Assembly (NCBI RefSeq): GCF_000336915.1
Contig: NZ_AOMD01000025.1
Span: 96,430-160,429, forward strand
Direction of reading: 5' to 3'
Source: Halococcus saccharolyticus DSM 5350
GTDB taxonomy: Archaea; Halobacteriota; Halobacteria; Halobacteriales; Halococcaceae
Length of the DNA stretch: 64,000 nt
Each line of letters starts with the position of its first letter. Position 1 is the stretch's first letter. The notes under the pieces are model-generated. The model saw nothing but the letters and a program-made list of their open reading frames with translations, did not search any database and was not told the origin of the DNA. A program made the translations under genes and the position numbers. Positions 1-8,824 of this stretch are shown piece after piece.

Positions 1-317
1 AGAACATGCGGCTGATGAACGAAGGACTCCGCGAGGCCGGTGTCGAATACGAGGAGCCGGTGATCCACGCGGGAGCCGCCGAAACCGCGATCGTGCTCGC
101 GGTGAACGAGGGCCTCGTCCGGACGGACGAACTCGCGGTCGGTCACGAAGGCGAGGTGTCGGCATCCAGACTGCTCAGCGAAGGGTTCGATGCGATCAGC
201 GAGAACGGGGTTCTCGGCGATCCGCGGGAAGGAACGGCCGAAGCGGGTGAGGCGATTCTCGAACGGATCGCGACCGCGTACGCCGAGCGGATCGACGCCG
301 AACGCGACGCCACCTGA
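1..317 (+). CDS. Creatininase-family protein, C-terminal part (partial)
   Basis: Only the last ~104 residues are present; the frame is open to the left edge, so the true start lies outside the window. The metal-binding signature HAGAAET of the creatininase / creatinine amidohydrolase superfamily is visible about residues 21-27, followed by the usual helical tail. Family members are metal-dependent amidohydrolases (creatininase, FAPy deformylase, MftE-type peptidases), so the substrate cannot be assigned. It ends 33 bases before the convergent aldo/keto reductase gene. Family call is good, function open. Confidence 0.8.
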   Translation, partial: NMRLMNEGLREAGVEYEEPVIHAGAAETAIVLAVNEGLVRTDELAVGHEGEVSASRLLSEGFDAISENGVLGDPREGTAEAGEAILERIATAYAERIDAERDAT

Positions 318-350
318 GAACTACGACGGCGTCCGTCGGTACCGATCTCC

Positions 351-1169
351 TCAGAACGGGAGACGCTGACGGAGGAAGCTCGACGCGGTGCGCGAGAGCG
401 ACGGCCGCGCGATCGCGTCCATCTCCGCGTCGGTGAGTTCGAAGTCGAACACCTGGAGGTTGGCTTCGAGGTGCGCGGGACTCGTGGATTTCGGGATGGT
501 CGAGACGTTCTCCTGCTGGACCAGCCACCGGAGCGCGACCTGGGCGGGCGTCTTGCCGTAGCGCGCGCCGACGTCCCGGAGCACGTCGTCGTCGACCGCG
601 CCGCCGTGGGCCAGTGGGCTGTACGCCGTCAGCATGACATCGTTGATCTGGCAGTAATCCAGCAGCGTCGTCTGATCCCAGAACGGGTGGTACTGGACCT
701 GGTCGGCGAGGATCGGCGCGTCGGCGTGCTCACGTGCGGCGTGGAGCCGCTCGACGCCGAAGTTCGAGACGCCGATGTGCTCCACCGCCCCGTCGTTGAC
801 GAGTTCGTCCATCGCGTCGAGGGTTTCCGAGAGGTCGGCCACCGGGTTCGGCTGGTGGATCAGGAGGAGGTCCACGTACTCGGTCCGGAGTTTATCGAGA
901 CTCTCACGGGCGGAGTCGAGAACCGAGTCACGGTCTCGATTGCCGGCATCGAGCTTGGTGGTGAGGAAGACGTCCTCGCGGTCGACGTCGGCAGTGTCGA
1001 TCGCCGCGCCGACCTCACGCTCGTTGCCGTACGCCTGGGCGGTGTCGATCCGGCGATAGCCGAGATCGAGTGCGGTCGACACGGCGCGCCGGCAGGTCGG
1101 GCCGGTCATCCGCCACGTACCGAGCCCGATGGCCGGGACCGAGACACCCTGGATAGTGACGTGTTCCAT
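351..1169 (-). CDS. Aldo/keto reductase (272 aa)
   Basis: NADPH-dependent carbonyl reductase of the AKR fold, cytosolic. The opening VSVPAIGLGTWRM, the catalytic Asp and Tyr in DTAQAYGNE (about residues 45-53), the catalytic Lys in TTKLD and the His in LLIHQPNP form the full AKR tetrad; IPKST near the C-terminus is the cofactor 2'-phosphate site. A longer open frame continues upstream, but homology begins at MEHVTIQGV, so the ATG at 1169 is chosen. It stands alone, convergent with the creatininase gene and divergent from a small cupin gene. Substrate unknown (2,5-diketo-gluconate-reductase-like in form). Confidence 0.9.
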   Translation of the reverse strand: MEHVTIQGVSVPAIGLGTWRMTGPTCRRAVSTALDLGYRRIDTAQAYGNEREVGAAIDTADVDREDVFLTTKLDAGNRDRDSVLDSARESLDKLRTEYVDLLLIHQPNPVADLSETLDAMDELVNDGAVEHIGVSNFGVERLHAAREHADAPILADQVQYHPFWDQTTLLDYCQINDVMLTAYSPLAHGGAVDDDVLRDVGARYGKTPAQVALRWLVQQENVSTIPKSTSPAHLEANLQVFDFELTDAEMDAIARPSLSRTASSFLRQRLPF

Positions 1170-1283
1170 ACTGTGACGGGGAGCGGCGCGCGTAAAACGC
1201 TCCCGTCTCATCGCATTTACCGTCCCGTCGCCACCCCCTTGGACGGGCGAAACGGCTACGGCGTTCGCCCTCGTCGTCGAGAT

Positions 1284-1598
1284 GTGCTCGATCAGTATCC
1301 CGACCTCGATCCGGACGAGGGTGAAGTTCTGACCGAAGAACTCCACGTTAGCGACGACGTCCTCGTGAAGGCGTTCGCGCTCGGTCCCGGCGCGACGGTC
1401 GACCCTCACGACCATCCCGATGCGACCAACGTTTTCCACGTGCTCGACGGGACGGTCGTCGTGACTAGGGACGACGAGGAAGAGCGGGTGAGCGCGCCCG
1501 GCGTCGTCCCCAACGAGCGTGGAGCGGTCCACGGTGCGCACAACGAGACCGACGAACGGACGGTACTCACCGCGAGTCTGTGTCCGCTGCCGAGTTGA
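1284..1598 (+). CDS. Small cupin-domain protein (104 aa)
   Basis: A single conserved beta-barrel cupin. The metal-binding motif 1 is seen as GATVDPHDHPDATNVFHVLDG about residues 36-56 and a second motif as GAVHGAHNE about residues 79-87. The chosen start is the GTG at 1284 (reads LDQYPDLDPDEG), because the frame upstream has high-GC shadow character and no homology; no better ATG is in frame. Cupins of this size are metal-binding isomerases, dioxygenases or sensors, so no reaction is assigned. It is transcribed divergently from the aldo/keto reductase. Confidence 0.7.
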   Translation: MLDQYPDLDPDEGEVLTEELHVSDDVLVKAFALGPGATVDPHDHPDATNVFHVLDGTVVVTRDDEEERVSAPGVVPNERGAVHGAHNETDERTVLTASLCPLPS

Positions 1599-1934
1599 GA
1601 CAACGACCGGTCGATGGACTGTTGAGAGCGACGCTCCCGGTAACAAGTCGTCGTTCGGCCGGAAAAGCGGCGTGACGGGATCGAGCGACCGACGATGGTG
1701 GTGGCGGTGGGTCGGTCGGCTCGAACACCCGCCCGACGTGATTGGCAGTAGCGGTGGCGGTGCCGCATTTCTGGCGAGGCCGTCAGAACGAATGAATTTC
1801 ACGGCCGTACTTTCGGCATTCCTCTATAGAGATCTGTGAAAGACGTTGTCGTGAGTAATCGGACGACGAGTGATCGGTGCTCCGATGAGTCGAGCGACCG
1901 CGAAGCGATCCCCACCGCCCCCACTTCGCACTCG
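1599..1934. other. Intergenic region, nothing recognised
   Basis: This 336-base gap lies between the 3' ends of the cupin and kynureninase genes. I see no credible coding frame (the open frames are Arg/Trp-rich high-GC shadows), no RNA gene and no long T-tract. The only local structure is a perfect 10-bp palindrome, CTCTATAGAG, at 1822-1831. Confidence 0.5.
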
Positions 1935-3230
1935 TCAGGAGACACCCGACCGATCGGCGTCGAACCGTTCGTGTGCCGCCGTATCGAGGATTTTCCGCCA
2001 GCGTTCGACGGCGTCCCACACGTCGGCGTAGCTGGTGTACAGCGGCGACGGACACATCCTGACGACGTTCGGCGGGCGGAAATCGACAACCACACCGCTC
2101 TCAGTCAACGCCTGCGCGATCCGTTCGGCGTCGGGATGTTCGATCGCGACGTGTCCGCCCCGCCGCCCGGGATCGCGGGGCGTCCCGATGGTACAGCCGT
2201 CCGCGCCGTCGATCTCGTTACCGAGGCGGTCGTCGACGAGAGCGACGAGATACGACGTCAGGTCGAGCGACTTCTCGCGGATCGCGTCGATTCCGACCTC
2301 GTCGATGAGATCGAGCGCGCCGTCGAGCGGCGCGGCGCTGAATATCGGGATCGTACCGATCTGGTACGCGCCGGCGTCGGCCGCCGGGGTGAACGTCGGA
2401 TTCATATCGAACTGGGTCGCCTTCTCGTGACCCCACCAGCCGGCGAGGGCGGGCATCGTGCCGAAGTGGTTCTGATTGACGTAGAGACCCGCGATCGCGC
2501 CCGGCCCGGCGTTGAGGTACTTGTACGAACACCAGACGGCGAAGTCGACCTCCCACTCCGAGAGATCGTGCGAGACGACACCGATCGAGTGCGCGAGATC
2601 GAAGCCGGCGAGCACGTCCCGCTCGTGGGCCGCTCTCGTGAGATACTCGATATCGAGGAGCTGGCCGCTCCGGTAGAGCACCGACGGCATGAACAGGATG
2701 TCCACGTCGTGGTCGTCCATCGCCGCAACGACGCGCTCCTCGTCGATCGTCCGGCCGTCGACGCTCTCGACGGCCACGAGATGGTCGTCGGGGTCGAGAC
2801 CGCGCTGGCGGAACTGCGCCCTGATCGCGTAGTGGTCCGTCGGAAAGTCGAGTTCGTTCACGAGGATTTTCGACCCATCGTCGAGCCCATCGAGGAACGT
2901 GCCGATCAGGGTGTGGATGTTGACTGTCGTGGCGTTCGCCACCACCACCTCGGACTCGCGTGCGCCGACGAGCGGCGCGAGCCGGTCGCCGAGGCGCTCG
3001 CCGTAGCGAAACCACGGCGGGTCGGCGTCGGTCCAGCCCCGGACCCCCAGCTCCCGCCACTCGTCGATCGCGTCGTCGAGTGCGCGCTCGGCGTCGGCCG
3101 ACAGCGGTCCGAGCGAGTTCCCGTCGAGATAGATCTCGGCGGGGACCGTGAACCGTTCGGCACACCACGCCAGCGGATCGTCCCGATCCAGCCGCTCGGC
3201 GGACGCCCTGTCGGCGTCGAACTCGTCCAT
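1935..3230 (-). CDS. kynU: Kynureninase
   Basis: PLP-dependent hydrolase that splits kynurenine to anthranilate and alanine. The 431-residue length and order match the family: IYLDGNSLGPL near residue 34, the substrate loop ELDFPTDHYA, LAHSIG in the cofactor-binding region, the Schiff-base Lys in WCSYKYLNAGPGA (about residue 242), and the GWWGH segment. No other tryptophan-degradation gene is adjacent, so whether it serves Trp catabolism or supplies anthranilate is open. The start is the first ATG, followed at once by a typical acidic N-terminus. Confidence 0.93.
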   Translation of the reverse strand: MDEFDADRASAERLDRDDPLAWCAERFTVPAEIYLDGNSLGPLSADAERALDDAIDEWRELGVRGWTDADPPWFRYGERLGDRLAPLVGARESEVVVANATTVNIHTLIGTFLDGLDDGSKILVNELDFPTDHYAIRAQFRQRGLDPDDHLVAVESVDGRTIDEERVVAAMDDHDVDILFMPSVLYRSGQLLDIEYLTRAAHERDVLAGFDLAHSIGVVSHDLSEWEVDFAVWCSYKYLNAGPGAIAGLYVNQNHFGTMPALAGWWGHEKATQFDMNPTFTPAADAGAYQIGTIPIFSAAPLDGALDLIDEVGIDAIREKSLDLTSYLVALVDDRLGNEIDGADGCTIGTPRDPGRRGGHVAIEHPDAERIAQALTESGVVVDFRPPNVVRMCPSPLYTSYADVWDAVERWRKILDTAAHERFDADRSGVS

Positions 3231-3319
3231 ATGCCCAGGCTACTCGTCCGGGGTACAATGTCCTGTCGGCGTTCGGTTCGACTGTGTGTTCTCTCGCTTC
3301 CGCCGACCGTCTAACGAAC

Positions 3320-4303
3320 TCACCCGAGTCGTTCGCGGGCGGCAGCCGCCACGTCGTCGAGCGCCTCGTCCGCTGCGTCGACCGAGCCCGCGAGGCTGAG
3401 GAAACCGTGGGCCATTCGGGGGTAGTGGGCGTGGTCGACGGCGACGCCGGCATCGCGGAGTCGATCGGCGTAGGCGATGCCTTCCTCGCCGAGCGGATCG
3501 AACCCACAGGTGACGACGGTGGCCGGAGCGAGTTTCGAGAGATCGTCCGCGCGGAGCGGCGAGGCGTCGGGGTCCGCGCCGTCGGCAGGCATCGGGAGGT
3601 ACTGCTCCCAGAACCAGTCCATGTCCGCGCGTGTGAGGAGCCCTGTGTGGTCGTCACAGGGATCGGCGGCGGCGGCGTGATCGGTGATCGGGTAGAGGAG
3701 GAGCTGGTGGCGGAGGTCGAGATCGGTATCGCGCGCGTGACGTGCGACGACCGCCGCGAGGTTGCCGCCCGCACTGGTCCCGGCGACGCCGAGGCGGTCG
3801 GGATCGCCGCCGAACGTCTCGGCGTTGGCCGCCGTCCACGAGAGCGCGCTCTCGGCGTCCGCGACCGCGGCCGGGAACGGGTGTTCGGGTGCGAGACGGT
3901 AGTCGACCGAAACGACGACACAGCCGGTTCGGCGAGCGAGGCGTCGGCAGATCGAGCCGGCAGAATCGAGCGTTCCCAGTGTCCATCCACCGCCGTGATA
4001 GAAGACGCACACCGGCGCGGGGGCGGTGGTCGTGGGGTGGTAGATGCGGATCGAGATGTCGCCCGCGGGACCGGGAATCGATCGATCGCCGATCCGATCG
4101 ACGGCAGGGGCGTCGGCGGTGAATACGGCGTCCTCGCGGCGACGTGCCCGATCGATCGACATCTCGTGCCACGCCGGCAGTCCCTCCTGGCGGCGGATCG
4201 CCGCGACGGCGGCTGCCATTGCGGGGTGGAGCGTCGATGGAAGGGAGTCCGTATCGGCTCGTCGTCGGGTCACTGGTCGGTATGGTGATCCGTTCCGCCG
4301 CAT
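3320..4303 (-). CDS. Alpha/beta hydrolase, HSL-type esterase (up to 327 aa)
   Basis: Carboxylesterase/lipase of the hormone-sensitive lipase group. The oxyanion-hole motif HGGGW, the nucleophile elbow GTSAGG with catalytic Ser, and the C-terminal catalytic Asp (GFDPLGEEG) and His (RMAHGF) are all present. The start is uncertain: homology begins around LHPAMAAAVAAI, so a GTG at 4273 or the ATG at 4219 could replace the ATG at 4303. It is divergent from the wHTH gene with a 190-base gap. Substrate unknown; likely short-chain acyl esters. Confidence 0.88.
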   Translation of the reverse strand: MRRNGSPYRPVTRRRADTDSLPSTLHPAMAAAVAAIRRQEGLPAWHEMSIDRARRREDAVFTADAPAVDRIGDRSIPGPAGDISIRIYHPTTTAPAPVCVFYHGGGWTLGTLDSAGSICRRLARRTGCVVVSVDYRLAPEHPFPAAVADAESALSWTAANAETFGGDPDRLGVAGTSAGGNLAAVVARHARDTDLDLRHQLLLYPITDHAAAADPCDDHTGLLTRADMDWFWEQYLPMPADGADPDASPLRADDLSKLAPATVVTCGFDPLGEEGIAYADRLRDAGVAVDHAHYPRMAHGFLSLAGSVDAADEALDDVAAAARERLG

Positions 4304-4496
4304 CGGCCATCATTGTTCCGACTCGATTGGCCGAGACAACCGGTTCCGTTCTGCTGATCTCGTTCGGCGCTTCGGAACCCTCGCCTGCGACGACTGCACT
4401 AAAATGTGGTGTGAACCTTTTGCACCGACGTATCAGCCACCCATAGAGGTTCGGCTGAGCGATACACTTAGTGTCGTGAGGTCCGAAGACGAATGT

Positions 4497-4844
4497 ATGC
4501 CGAATGACGCCATTGAATCCGAACGGGAGCAGATGGCAGCGGACGCCGGGTTCATCGCGGAGTCGGGGGGTGCGTCGACGGCGTCGGTGAGCACCGCGGA
4601 ATCGACGCGATCGGCGCGCGCGGTGGTGCTGTTCCGGCTGATAGAGGGGCCGGTGTCCCCACAGGCGATCGGAACGGACACGCCGATCAGCACCGGCCGC
4701 GCGCATCGGGCACTGACCGAGCTTCACAAACGCGACCTCGTCGAGCTGCTCGTCCCCGAAGAGGCGACTGACGGACCGATCTTCGGCGTGACTGCCCGCG
4801 GTGAGAAGGCAGCGTTCTACATCGAACAACAAGGGAAGACATAG
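4497..4844 (+). CDS. Winged helix-turn-helix regulator-like protein (115 aa)
   Basis: The N-terminal ~40 residues are Ser/Ala-rich and probably disordered. Residues ~42-110 read as a small wHTH: RAVVLFRLIEGPVSPQAIG, then STGRAHRALTELHKRDLVELL as recognition helix and turn, and a wing GPIFGVTARGEKAAFYI, as in MarR/PadR-like haloarchaeal regulators. It has no effector domain. The ATG at 4497 is preferred because the same frame upstream overlaps the divergent esterase. It may regulate the neighbouring esterase, which is inference from position only. Confidence 0.72.
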   Translation: MPNDAIESEREQMAADAGFIAESGGASTASVSTAESTRSARAVVLFRLIEGPVSPQAIGTDTPISTGRAHRALTELHKRDLVELLVPEEATDGPIFGVTARGEKAAFYIEQQGKT

Positions 4845-5073
4845 ACGGTTGGTTCCGGGTCGGCGACGCTGTCCGCTGATTCGTCGGACTCGTCGACACT
4901 GAGGAGACGCCTACGGTGGCTAAATCACCGGCTCCGACACGGCGCTCGAAGGCGACCACCGCTGCGTCCGTGTCGAATCCAGCATCGCTGACGAGGTGAT
5001 GAGGCTCCTATATGGATGAACGCGGGAAAGAGCGACGCCAGAGACCGTTGTGGCTGCCGACCGACAGCCGCCG

Positions 5074-6054
5074 TCATTCAGTGAGTTCGATCGGCTCGCC
5101 CCGCTCGGCGCTCTCGGCGAGTGCGTCGATGACCGCCATCGTGCGCTCGGCCTCGCGGGCGTCGGTTCGTGGCCGACGGTCGTGGCGAACGCAGTCGGCG
5201 AAGTGTTCGATCTGGCGGCGGTACTGGTCGACGTGATCGAACGTTTCGGTGACCTCTCGACCGTCGGCAGCGTATCTGAGCGTAGCTCGATCATCGTCAC
5301 GGGGAACGAACGCCGGATCGGCTTCGAGCCACCCGTTTTCGGCTTCGACCCGATAGAACTGGGTGTCCTGGGTGTCGAAGCTACACGACACCTCGGCGGT
5401 TGCGCCGTCCGAATATTCGAGAAGTCCGGTCAACTGGGTGTCGACGCCGGCATCGCGCGTGTCGGCCGCGCTCGCGTACGCGCGCTCGGGCTCGCCGAGG
5501 AACAGTCGCGCGGCGGTGACGGCGTAACACCCGACGTCCATCAGGCTCCCACCGGCGAGATCGGGGTCGAGTCGGACGTCCTCGGCGTCGTGGCCGAGCG
5601 GAAACTGGAACGACGACTTCACGAACCGAACGTCGTCGAGTTGTTCGCGCACTACCTCGACCGCACGCTCGGTTCGGGGGTGGTATCGGTACATGAACGC
5701 CTCCATCAGGGTGACGCCGCGCTCGTCGCAGTACGCACCGAGGTCGCGGGCCTCGGCCGCGTCGACGGTCAGCGGTTTCTCACAGAGCACGTGACAGCCG
5801 GCGTCGGCCGCTCGCTTGGTCCACTCGGCGTGGCGGGCGTTCGGCAGCGGGTTGTACACCGCCTCGATGTCGTCGTCCGCGAGCAACGCCTCGTAGGAGC
5901 CGTACGCACGGGGAACGTCACACTCGTCGGCGAAGGCTCGGGCGCGCTCCTCGTCGCGGGAGGCGACCGCGAGTGCTTCGTGGTCCGTAGCCCGAATAGC
6001 TGGAAGTACCGCGATCCGTCCGATGTTCGCCGTGCCGAGAATGCCGAATCGCAT
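5074..6054 (-). CDS. Gfo/Idh/MocA-family oxidoreductase (326 aa)
   Basis: NAD(P)-dependent sugar or polyol dehydrogenase. The N-terminal Rossmann nucleotide site is GILGTANIGR; the conserved CEKPLT with the catalytic Lys lies about residues 92-97; AFMYRYHP and GGSLMDVGCYAV are the family C-terminal domain motifs. Closest in form to NADP-dependent D-xylose/glucose dehydrogenases and trans-dihydrodiol dehydrogenases. It is divergent from an HpaI-type aldolase gene 151 bases away; the pair could serve sugar-acid catabolism, but this is inference. Confidence 0.9.
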   Translation of the reverse strand: MRFGILGTANIGRIAVLPAIRATDHEALAVASRDEERARAFADECDVPRAYGSYEALLADDDIEAVYNPLPNARHAEWTKRAADAGCHVLCEKPLTVDAAEARDLGAYCDERGVTLMEAFMYRYHPRTERAVEVVREQLDDVRFVKSSFQFPLGHDAEDVRLDPDLAGGSLMDVGCYAVTAARLFLGEPERAYASAADTRDAGVDTQLTGLLEYSDGATAEVSCSFDTQDTQFYRVEAENGWLEADPAFVPRDDDRATLRYAADGREVTETFDHVDQYRRQIEHFADCVRHDRRPRTDAREAERTMAVIDALAESAERGEPIELTE

Positions 6055-6075
6055 GGCGTCACTCGAACGCGCCAG

Positions 6076-6083
6076 CGAGAAAA
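6076..6083. other. Divergent intergenic region between oxidoreductase and aldolase
   Basis: The 151 bases between the divergent genes carry an A/T run on each side: GAAAAGCTAT near 6079-6088 facing the oxidoreductase, and GTTAAGAC at 6176-6183 facing the aldolase. Only the second is at a convincing TATA distance. Confidence 0.3.
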
Positions 6084-6175
6084 GCTATCCGCCGAATGCC
6101 CGGCGACCCCAGCCAGAGCGTCGGATCGATCCGAGGGCAAGGTCCGCCTTCGGCGCTCCGGGATCGACGGAGCGA

Positions 6176-6183
6176 GTTAAGAC
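6176..6183 (+). promoter_or_regulatory. Possible TATA element of the aldolase gene
   Basis: GTTAAGAC sits 23-30 bases before the ATG at 6206, the distance expected for a leaderless haloarchaeal transcript. The match to the archaeal TATA consensus is moderate. Confidence 0.4.
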
Positions 6184-6205
6184 CGCCCGGCCCGGGTGGG
6201 GAGAC

Positions 6206-7003
6206 ATGGATCCAACGGCGGACATGGCGGCGTTCCGGCAGGCGGTCCGCTCGGGCGAGCCCGTCGTCGGCGGCTGGGTGTCGATCGGCCACCCGGCGGT
6301 CGCCGAGATCACCGGAGCGGCGGGCTACGACTTCGTGACGATCGATACGGAACACGCCGCGAACAGCATCGAGACGGTCGAAAACCTCGTCCGGGCGGTC
6401 GACGCCGCAGGCGACGCGATCCCGATCGTCCGCCCGCCGACCGCCGATCCGGTCGCAATCAAGCGTCTTCTCGACACGGGTGTCGGGGGAATCATGGTGC
6501 CACGGGTGGACTCGGCCGAGACGGCGGCCAGCGTGGTCGAGGCCACCCGGTATCCACCGGCCGGGGTCCGGGGGACTGCCGCCAGTCGTGCCTCGGGGTA
6601 CGGTCGAACGTTCCCGACGTACCTCGAATGGGCCGACGACGCGCTGACCCGGATCATCCAGATCGAGACGGAAGCGGCGGTGGCGGCGGCCGGCGACATC
6701 GCCGGCGTCGAGGGGGTCGACGCGCTGTTCGTCGGCCCGACCGACCTCTCCGCCGCGCTCGACGTTCATCTCGACTTCGAGGCCGACGACTTCCGAGCCG
6801 CCGTCGGGACGGTGATCGACGCTGCGGCCGACGAGAACGTACCGGTCGGAGTGTTCGCGACGGACCCCGACCGGATCGATGACTGGCTGGCGATGGGGTT
6901 CGATTTCGCGATCGTGGGGTTCGATGCGACGTTCCTCGTGGAACGAAACGAGACGATGCGATCGGCCTTCGAGCGGGCAGCGGCGACGGACGACGGGACG
7001 TAG
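6206..7003 (+). CDS. HpcH/HpaI-family aldolase (265 aa)
   Basis: Class II pyruvate-type aldolase with a TIM barrel. The active-site motif TIDTEHAAN (residues ~45-53), the pyruvate-binding region [12 protein letters not shown], the metal ligand Glu in [10 protein letters not shown] and the [12 protein letters not shown] loop with the second metal ligand Asp are visible. Relatives include 4-hydroxy-2-oxoheptanedioate aldolase and 2-keto-3-deoxy-L-rhamnonate aldolase; the substrate is not resolved. The ATG at 6206 gives the standard family length; a second ATG lies six codons in. Confidence 0.9.
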   Translation: MDPTADMAAFRQAVRSGEPVVGGWVSIGHPAVAEITGAAGYDFVTIDTEHAANSIETVENLVRAVDAAGDAIPIVRPPTADPVAIKRLLDTGVGGIMVPRVDSAETAASVVEATRYPPAGVRGTAASRASGYGRTFPTYLEWADDALTRIIQIETEAAVAAAGDIAGVEGVDALFVGPTDLSAALDVHLDFEADDFRAAVGTVIDAAADENVPVGVFATDPDRIDDWLAMGFDFAIVGFDATFLVERNETMRSAFERAAATDDGT

Positions 7004-7135
7004 CGCTGACCGACGGGGACGAGATCGCGGAGTCGGCAGCGCCCGCTCCAGCCAGACTCGATCGGGTGCGGGAGTGCTGGCACGCTTGCCGGCGAATCAA
7101 GCCCAGAATCGACGGCGGGAGCCGAAGAGCCGGCC

Positions 7136-7789
7136 CTACCGATCGTCGCGGGTGGCGAGCCCGGCGAGATGCGGCGCTTCCTCGATCACGATATCCACGC
7201 CGAGACGGGCGGCGTCCTCGCTGCCGGGCAGGCAGAACACCGGCACGCCGTTGCCGGCGTCCTCGGTCCCGCCGCCGCTCGAACTCCGGTCGACGACCCC
7301 CGCGGTCGCACGGGTGGCGACGACTCGCGTCCCGATCTCCTCGCGCGAGAGCGCGCGGAACAGTTCGCCGAATCCGGGGAGTTCCTTGCCGAACAGCGGC
7401 CGGACGGCCTCGATGGTCACGTCGTCGGGTGTGACGCCTGTCCCGCCGGTGGTGACGACGCAGTCGACGTCCTCGCGCCCGACGAGGGCGTCGACGCTCC
7501 CTTGGATGCCGTCGTGGTCGTCGTCGACGAGTTCGCGGGTCGCGACCTCGTGATCGGTGTCCTCGATCGCGGCCGTGATCGCGTCGCCCGCGGGATCGTC
7601 CTCCAGGGTTCGGCTGGTCGAGACCGTCACGACCCCGACCCCGATCGGGCCGAAATCGTGCCCGTGAGCGTGGACGGCCTCGTCCTCATGGTCGTGGGCA
7701 GCATGGTCGCCCCCGTGATCGGCGTGACTGTGTTCGTGATCGTCGTCGCCGTGTGCGTCGTCAGGGTTGCCGCCGTCGGTGTGTCGCAT
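7136..7789 (-). CDS. moaB: MoaB/MogA-type molybdenum cofactor protein with His-rich tail
   Basis: Adenylylates molybdopterin in Mo/W cofactor synthesis. The core (about residues 48-217) shows GVVTVSTSR, the molybdopterin-binding [11 protein letters not shown], and the late GSEDAARLG segment. Residues 2-45 form an extension very rich in His, Asp and Glu ([20 protein letters not shown] and HAHGH), probably a flexible metal-binding tail. The ATG at 7789 is chosen over an upstream in-frame ATG because the extension starts MRHTDGG. It is divergent from a small membrane-protein gene. Confidence 0.9.
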   Translation of the reverse strand: MRHTDGGNPDDAHGDDDHEHSHADHGGDHAAHDHEDEAVHAHGHDFGPIGVGVVTVSTSRTLEDDPAGDAITAAIEDTDHEVATRELVDDDHDGIQGSVDALVGREDVDCVVTTGGTGVTPDDVTIEAVRPLFGKELPGFGELFRALSREEIGTRVVATRATAGVVDRSSSGGGTEDAGNGVPVFCLPGSEDAARLGVDIVIEEAPHLAGLATRDDR

Positions 7790-7900
7790 GGTCGAATCTA
7801 CGCCCGCGCGACCAAAACCCGCCGGGTTTTTGCCCACACAACTCGTGGTTCAGGACATGTGCGGTTCCGAACGCCAACCGACAGGGTGTGGGGTGTCGGG

Positions 7901-8194
7901 ATGACCGACGAGTACGTCCACGACCCGGAGGCGTTCGAGGACACCCCGCGGAGCGAGTACGACGAGGCCGCTGCACGCGGCGAGAATCGCTCGTTCGATT
8001 GGCGTGGCTGGGCACTCGTCGGCGTGATTGTTTTTGCCTTCCTGATCGCGCCCGGACTGATTCTCGCGATACCGTATGCCGGCGGCACGCTGAGCGCGCT
8101 CGGGCTGACGTGGCGCGATACCTTTCTCGTCCTCCCGCTGCTTCCCGCGCTCGCGCTCGGGCTGACGGCGGTGTGGGCGGCTTCACGGGCGTAG
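7901..8194 (+). CDS. Small membrane protein, two predicted TM helices (97 aa)
   Basis: Not recognised beyond haloarchaeal hypothetical. The first ~33 residues are acidic and polar, then two hydrophobic segments follow: ALVGVIVFAFLIAPGLILAI (about 38-57) and TFLVLPLLPALALGLTAVW (about 74-92). It starts ATG at 7901 after GGGTGTCGGG. It is divergent from moaB, with no sign of an operon partner downstream. Confidence 0.7.
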   Translation: MTDEYVHDPEAFEDTPRSEYDEAAARGENRSFDWRGWALVGVIVFAFLIAPGLILAIPYAGGTLSALGLTWRDTFLVLPLLPALALGLTAVWAASRA

Positions 8195-8436
8195 GGAACG
8201 GTCGGTACGAACAGTGCTGATCTGTAGACCGACGACGAGGTTTTGTTCGTACGCGACAACTCCGAGACGTACGCCCCGGACGACGCGTCGCGGACGCGGA
8301 TGACTCCCGAGCCGACAGTCGGTCGTCTCGACGGCCGCTTTCAGCCACCGGGCGAACTGACGACGGGGAGAGCACAACAGCGACGCATCGCGGAGCGATC
8401 GCAGTGCCGTACGATGCGGACACCGGAGCGCAACCA
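8195..8436. other. Short intergenic region
   Basis: There are 242 bases without a credible gene, promoter core or RNA structure before the accessory trio. The open frame reading MFVRDNSET from 8243 is Arg/Thr-rich, lacks any recognisable motif, and is treated as a shadow. Confidence 0.4.
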
Positions 8437-8763
8437 ATGTCATCCAACCAAAGCGGGCAGCCATCGAACACCGGCGGCGAGACGGGCGAGAAAAAGATCG
8501 TCGATGTCGAAGGCACGACGGAGGACACCACGTCCACGAGAGCGCGGTTCTGGCTGACGAACGACATCCTCGCGATCGTCCTCACCCTCTCGTTCATCGG
8601 GTTGTTGGCGATCGCCGGGCGGGGTATCATCGACCTGGGGGCGATCCCGGTCGAGATGCGAGTGGTCTACGTGAGTCTCGTCGGGGCCGCCGGCGTCTGG
8701 GCGTTCGGCGAGATGGCGTTCGAGAGATGGGGAGGCAATCGCAGCAGTGGCGGCGGGAAGTAA
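8437..8763 (+). CDS. Small membrane protein of the beta-helix cluster (108 aa)
   Basis: Hypothetical. About 40 polar residues (MSSNQSGQPSNTGGETG) precede two hydrophobic helices, ILAIVLTLSFIGLLAIAG (~44-61) and VVYVSLVGAAGVWAFGEMAF (~75-94), and a short Gly/Ser tail. An in-frame GTG at 8404 could add 11 residues; the ATG is preferred. It lies 61 bases before the next gene and seems co-transcribed with it. The two-TM shape resembles membrane anchors and holins alike; neither is shown. Confidence 0.6.
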   Translation: MSSNQSGQPSNTGGETGEKKIVDVEGTTEDTTSTRARFWLTNDILAIVLTLSFIGLLAIAGRGIIDLGAIPVEMRVVYVSLVGAAGVWAFGEMAFERWGGNRSSGGGK

Positions 8764-8824
8764 CGACCACTCCGGCTGGAACAGCGATACGACCGACGAG
8801 CGAACACCACGGATCCCACACACG

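Noticed and set aside
2218..3990. A 590-codon minus-strand frame spanning kynureninase and the esterase
   Set aside because: Composition is Arg/Ser/Pro shadow-type and it overlaps two well-supported genes in another frame.
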